DNA from: Adineta ricciae
Lineage: Eukaryota > Rotifera > Eurotatoria > Adinetida > Adinetidae
Reading direction: 5' to 3'
NCBI GenBank assembly: GCA_905250025.1
Contig: CAJNOJ010000092.1
Location: 62,001 to 126,000 of the forward strand
DNA length: 64,000 nucleotides
The notes below the pieces were generated by a model. It was given only the letters and a program-made list of their open reading frames with translations. It searched no databases and was not told the origin of the DNA. Numbering within the stretch: position 1 is the first letter of the stretch; each line of letters begins with the position of its first letter. The position numbers were made by a program, and so were the translations under genes. Below, piece after piece: positions 59,961 through 64,000 of this stretch.

Positions 59961-60469
59961 GGAAACAAACCAAATATATCCTATACTGTAGTTGTTATTA
60001 TTCTTCTCTTTTCTTTCAAATACTTCCTTTTGTATTTTGTTCCTTCTTGGTTTTACGACAAACGGCATGATTTTGTTTTTCTTTTCTCCTTTCTGGATAT
60101 CCAATCAAACTTCTCTAGCATTGCTGTATTTTCTATCATCACTCAACAAAGAAAACAAACTGAAAAGACCAGACCTATTTTCTTGTTTGCATCTTTCTTT
60201 CATATTACTGTTTTAGTCAAGTGGATTTAGATGAAAGAGACAGTGGTTCGAGTCTCAATACCTGTGTTTTTCAATGGAAGAATAACTTATATGTTCAATT
60301 CTATTCTATGTGCGTGCGTATCCGATGATGACAACTGTACCCCGAATGAATACTTGTTGATTAATATATCGATTAGTCTTCCTGAGGATATTGCCGCACT
60401 CGATTAATTTTAGGAATGAAACTCGTTTGATTAATGTTTTTTCCTTTTCAGATTTAAGTTGAAATCTTC

Positions 60470-61359
60470 ATGGCTCAACAAGTTGGCCGATCAGCAGCAT
60501 CTGCAGCGTCTCGTTTTGCTGGAAGTAGAGTCGACTGGAGTCGCCTATTAAAATTGAGTGGCTCGAATACGTCGACTGTATCAAATCTTCAAGCTAAATG
60601 GAGTCAAGCTGCCATGAAGTAAGTAGCGATATCATTGAGAACTCGATCTAATCGATTTGAATGATTATGTATTAGAATGAATTCTTTATCGGATGCATTA
60701 CCAAAGATTGACTTCAGCTATTATCGAAAAATGGTATCCGATCCAACACTTGTTGATAAACTTCAAAAAGAAGTGAGTTGAACATGTTCGTTATCCCATC
60801 GTACGAATCACGATGTCTGCCTTCCCTAGTATGAAAATGCCCAAATAGCTTTTCCAAAAGACACAGCGAATCGCTTTAAGGAATTAGAAGAATATGCAAA
60901 AGGTGAAGAAAAGCGTGCCCAAGAATTTATTCAACTAGCTGAAGGTGAAGTAGAAAAATTACGTCAAGAATTCGACCGATGGGACAATGTACCACCTGCG
61001 GATGAGGTTACTTACGAATTAGGTACGTTCGTAAAAAAGAATTTCAACAACGCTAGTCATTATTTTCGAATTTAGCTTCATTTTACATGCCAGAAGCTGT
61101 TTATCCACGTGTCTGGGACAAGGATGAACACGATAAATTGAAAGATATTCAGTTTTTACCATACGAAAAACGAGATTCATTACGTTGGTGGGTCGAACAA
61201 GGTGGAGAATTATTACCCCATAAACACGAATGGGTCATGCCAGATGAAGCACTTGATCCCATTGGTGCTCCACCACGTCCATCAAAAGCCGTGACCGAAG
61301 GCGGACATGGTCACGGACATGATGATACGAAGAAAATAGCGACTGGTGGCAAACATTAA
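60470..61359 (+). CDS. ATP5PD: ATP synthase peripheral stalk subunit d
   Basis: A 240-aa mitochondrial F1Fo ATP synthase stator subunit. Exons: 60470-60618, 60676-60772, 60830-61022, 61076-61359. The start ATG lies 19 bases after an acceptor TTCCTTTTCAG (ending 60451). Family features: SAASRFAGSRVDWSRLLKL at the N-terminus, the block LSDALPKIDFSYYRKMVSD, and QEFDRWDNVPPADEVTYEL (animal subunit d has similar PPIDW.YY and MT.ED motifs). The C-terminal part is longer than the 161-aa human protein and ends in a Gly/His-rich tail (EGGHGHGHDDTKK). The HGHGH motif echoes that in the neighbouring NDUFB2. Three adjacent plus-strand genes thus encode inner-membrane proteins. Confidence 0.88.
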
Positions 61360-63131
61360 TGTGTATCCCGATGACTCGTTTTTCTTTTTCTCTATTAGTG
61401 TCAACCCGTAATAAAAACAATGTCTATAAGAGAGAACAACGTATAAGTTTAGTAGAATCGAATGTTTTTACAAAATATGTATTCGATTTTATATAAGACA
61501 GTTTAGAGAGTTGCTTTAGTTTTCTTTTCTTTGATTTCAATAAACTAAACTTATCTTCGAAAAAAAGATAAATCAACCGTCATTATTCGAGTTGTGTATC
61601 GGATATGCGACCATCGACGTTACCGGCATTGGTCAAGCACATATATCTTTGTTTTAGAGTAATTGATTTATATAGTTTATAAATAACCATAAGATCATTT
61701 TTCTCAATCATTTGTTCACATCTGTGACATGAACAAATATGTAATTGTATTTCTAATGAGAAAAAAGATTATTGTCAACTAATTTGTTTAGATTAAACAG
61801 CTGTTTCATTTATGTGCCAAGATATTATTTACATCAACCGGACACAATCGTGAACTCATTGTACAGACATAATGTATTTTTATATTGTTCTTCTCTTCTT
61901 TAGGATATTTGTAAGAAATCTGTTGAGAACACGAAGAAGAGAGAACTCGTTTGACAATGACATACGTACATGCAAAGTGAAATGTCTTTTCATTCTTATT
62001 CGCCAATCCGAATTTGATCATATCAACATTAAACATTGAGAATAATAATAAACAAGATTACAGTCACTCTATATGCATATTTATTTAAAGATGATGCTCG
62101 AGGCGGCAATGATTGAGAACACACAATCGAATATGATTTCAATGAGAATGTCTTCACCTCTTTCATTCTAAATCTTACCATATGATCTAAACAGAGCGAA
62201 ACAGCGAATACACATCCGACTAAAAAAAAACGAGCACATTTTCTTAAAAGCTGATCTGTGTATATGTGTTCAATTGCAATGACAAGCATTACTCGAGGGT
62301 AGTATCAATCACATTTGAGAATCATTTGTACTGAGCATGTTTGCTCTATTGCTCATCAATAATAAATCTTTACTCTCTTCTTACGTTACCACATCTTCGT
62401 CTCGTCGACTGTATATCTTGTACACATACCGATCAAGATGAATACGTGTGCTGTCCTACGAGACAATATAGCGTGACAGAGTTTCATCTATCTTCGACGT
62501 CTTTCAACTGTACCGCATACGTATGTGTATGTCTGCTGAGAGTGAGAGAAACTTTTCTTTCACGGAAATTGTTGTCATACGTCTCATTAGCATCGAATGC
62601 CTTTTATGAGTCCATCTTAGTAATCACCTCGTAGTCAGATGGTCTCATTTAAAGCAATTAACACTTATAAAGTAATGTGTCACGAGGGTAAATTTGTCTT
62701 TTGCAAAATCGGAAGAGGAAACGGATGCAATGACATAATTTGTTTAGTGTACAAAAAAAAAACTGAAAACTATTCGTAAAAGATAATGATCAAAATTCAT
62801 TTCTCGTTGTCTACATATTCAATCAGGTGAGACGAAGTCTAGTCAGCCGTTAATGTTTTCTTTGCGATTGTTATGGTAAACAACTTTTTTTGTTGTTATT
62901 GTATACACATTTGAATAGAAAGTCAGGGTAATATTGGCAACAAATGTTGACAATAGTAATGGAAAAAAATTCGACAAAAAAAAAACTTCTAGTGCCATTT
63001 GAACATATTCGTTTGGTGAGAGAGTTGAGAGTCCTTCATGATTGAAACTTGAAAAAAGAAGCAAATGTGTATGTGTACGCTTATGTCAATCAGTGAGTTG
63101 TCCATAAAATATTCCGATTGAATGAAGGAGA

Positions 63132-63183
<52 letters not shown>

Positions 63184-63479
63184 AAAAGGAAAGGAAACCT
63201 TTTTTTGTTTATTGTACTGTTCGCGTCATCAGAAAGAACGACGAAAGAAATCAATTATAGTGCATAATGCACAATGAGAAAGTTTAAACGAATATTGAAT
63301 CTACCGTGATTGATTTCTCGTCCTATTTTCTAGAGATCATCGACGACATTTACACGCAGACAAGATGAAAAAGTTTTATCCATCGAGTAACATCATCACG
63401 AGTTAATTGCAATCATTGTTTTACCTATAGATCATAGTTGATGATTTCTATTTAAATAAGTCATGTGGTATATTCGATC
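61360..63479. other. Intergenic, ATP synthase d to VWC protein
   Basis: A TCAATAAACT at about 61536-61545 is a plausible polyadenylation site for ATP synthase d. The rest is AT-rich and contains a long GA run (listed separately). No gene, RNA or mobile element was recognised. Confidence 0.5.
63137..63179. repeat. (GA)n microsatellite
   Basis: About 21 uninterrupted GA/AG units in a longer purine-rich tract (63126-63200). It lies about 300 bp upstream of the VWC gene, where GA tracts could influence promoter structure. Confidence 0.92.
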
Positions 63480-64000
63480 ATGTTATCATCAATTTCTCTT
63501 CTACTTTTATTAATATTCATTTTCATCAATACAATTCACACAAGTCAATTTGGATGCGAATACAATTCGACAACTTATCCGGTAAGTCACTCTGCAATGA
63601 GATTAATCATCTCGAGACGTGTTCGTTTTACTTATTTGAGATTAATACTGAATGGACATTAGCTGATTCTTGTCAAACATGTAAATGTTTATCGAATCAA
63701 ATTATTATTTGCCGAAATCGAACATGTCAATTGACGAGAGATTGTCGAATGGTAACGAAAGACAAAAAATCGATTTGAATTGGAATCGAGTATTTCTCCT
63801 AGGGTGAACAACTGACGCTGAAAACAGGTTCCTGTTGTCCAACATGTGCATCTGTTCGACGATCTTGTCTCTACGATGGTACAGCAATTCTCGTATGTAA
63901 ATACAAGTGATTTTCCATCAACAGAATGTCTTGTTTTATCTAGCATAATACGATATTCTATCCGAAACCATGCCTACAATGTCGTTGCCGAGATGGTCAA
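63480..64000 (+). CDS. Secreted VWC-domain protein, 3' end outside the window
   Basis: Partial gene with exons 63480-63581, 63641-63751, 63803-63892 and 63944 onward. The start MLSSISLLLLLIFIFINTI is a signal peptide. It is followed by a von Willebrand factor C repeat: GCEYNSTTYP, WTLADSCQTCKCL, IICRNRTCQ, DC, then SCCPTC. A second repeat begins SCLYDGTAIL, YPKPCLQCRCRDGQ and is cut by the window edge. VWC proteins of this kind (chordin-like, kielin-like, crossveinless-2) often bind BMP ligands or matrix. Which of these it resembles cannot be judged from one and a half repeats. Introns fall at phase 0 and split each repeat. Confidence 0.82.

Noticed and set aside
60230..60290. GGTTCGAGTC resembling a tRNA B box
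   Set aside because: The T-arm does not fold with a seven-base loop, and no A box, acceptor stem or anticodon arm is found around it.
61806..62634. Several frames of 70-97 codons between ATP synthase d and the VWC gene
   Set aside because: None has a domain, signal peptide with sensible continuation, or splice context.

Overview
This window is nuclear DNA from a small invertebrate animal, most likely a bdelloid rotifer or a close relative. The evidence is AT-rich sequence, dense multi-exon genes with canonical GT-AG introns mostly 45-80 bp long, animal-type regulators (nuclear receptors, forkhead, bHLH-PAS, SNAREs), possible trans-splice acceptors just upstream of many start codons, and a peptide transporter of fungal rather than animal type. 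Exons were joined by hand from reading frame and splice phase. Where coordinates are given as joins, the phases close to an intact frame unless stated otherwise. No rRNA, tRNA, CRISPR or intact transposon was recognised.

Layout. 0.8-6.4 kb: a SNAP-25 gene with two candidate first exons, followed by a divergent syntaxin-like gene. 6.5-8.1 kb (minus): an orphan gene of five exons. 8.5-20.2 kb (minus): four tandem nuclear receptors of the HR96/DAF-12 (NR1J-like) type. 22.7-26.7 kb (plus): an ARL14EP-domain gene, a FoxJ2/3 forkhead gene close behind it, and a small possible CYTH-like gene. 27.5-28.1 kb (minus): a secreted cysteine-containing protein. 30.2-39.6 kb: three paralogous genes whose products start MGN and are rich in Gly or Pro repeats (two minus, one plus). 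Two single-N positions at 34436 and 39733 flank part of this cluster. 39.8-53.8 kb (plus): a trachealess/NPAS3-like bHLH-PAS factor, PRC1, a small hypothetical gene, a coiled-coil protein, and mitochondrial IF-2. 53.9-55.7 kb (minus): a fungal-type PTR2 oligopeptide transporter. 56.6-61.4 kb (plus): three genes for mitochondrial inner-membrane proteins (MIC60, NDUFB2, ATP synthase subunit d). 63.5 kb to the right edge: a secreted VWC-domain protein, cut off by the window.

How the parts relate. SNAP-25 and the syntaxin-like protein are both plasma-membrane-type Q-SNAREs and sit in tandem. The four receptors share exon boundaries and clearly arose by local duplication. IF-2, MIC60, NDUFB2 and ATP synthase d all serve mitochondria and lie within 11 kb. 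The most novel-looking item is the MGN family. Its members share a predicted N-myristoylation start and a short Ile/Arg/Val-rich core strand, followed by long low-complexity tails (GGFGGGLPV, poly-Pro, or PQMP repeats). One member is built from a row of symmetric phase-1 mini-exons. A membrane-anchored structural protein is a plausible role, but this is inference.
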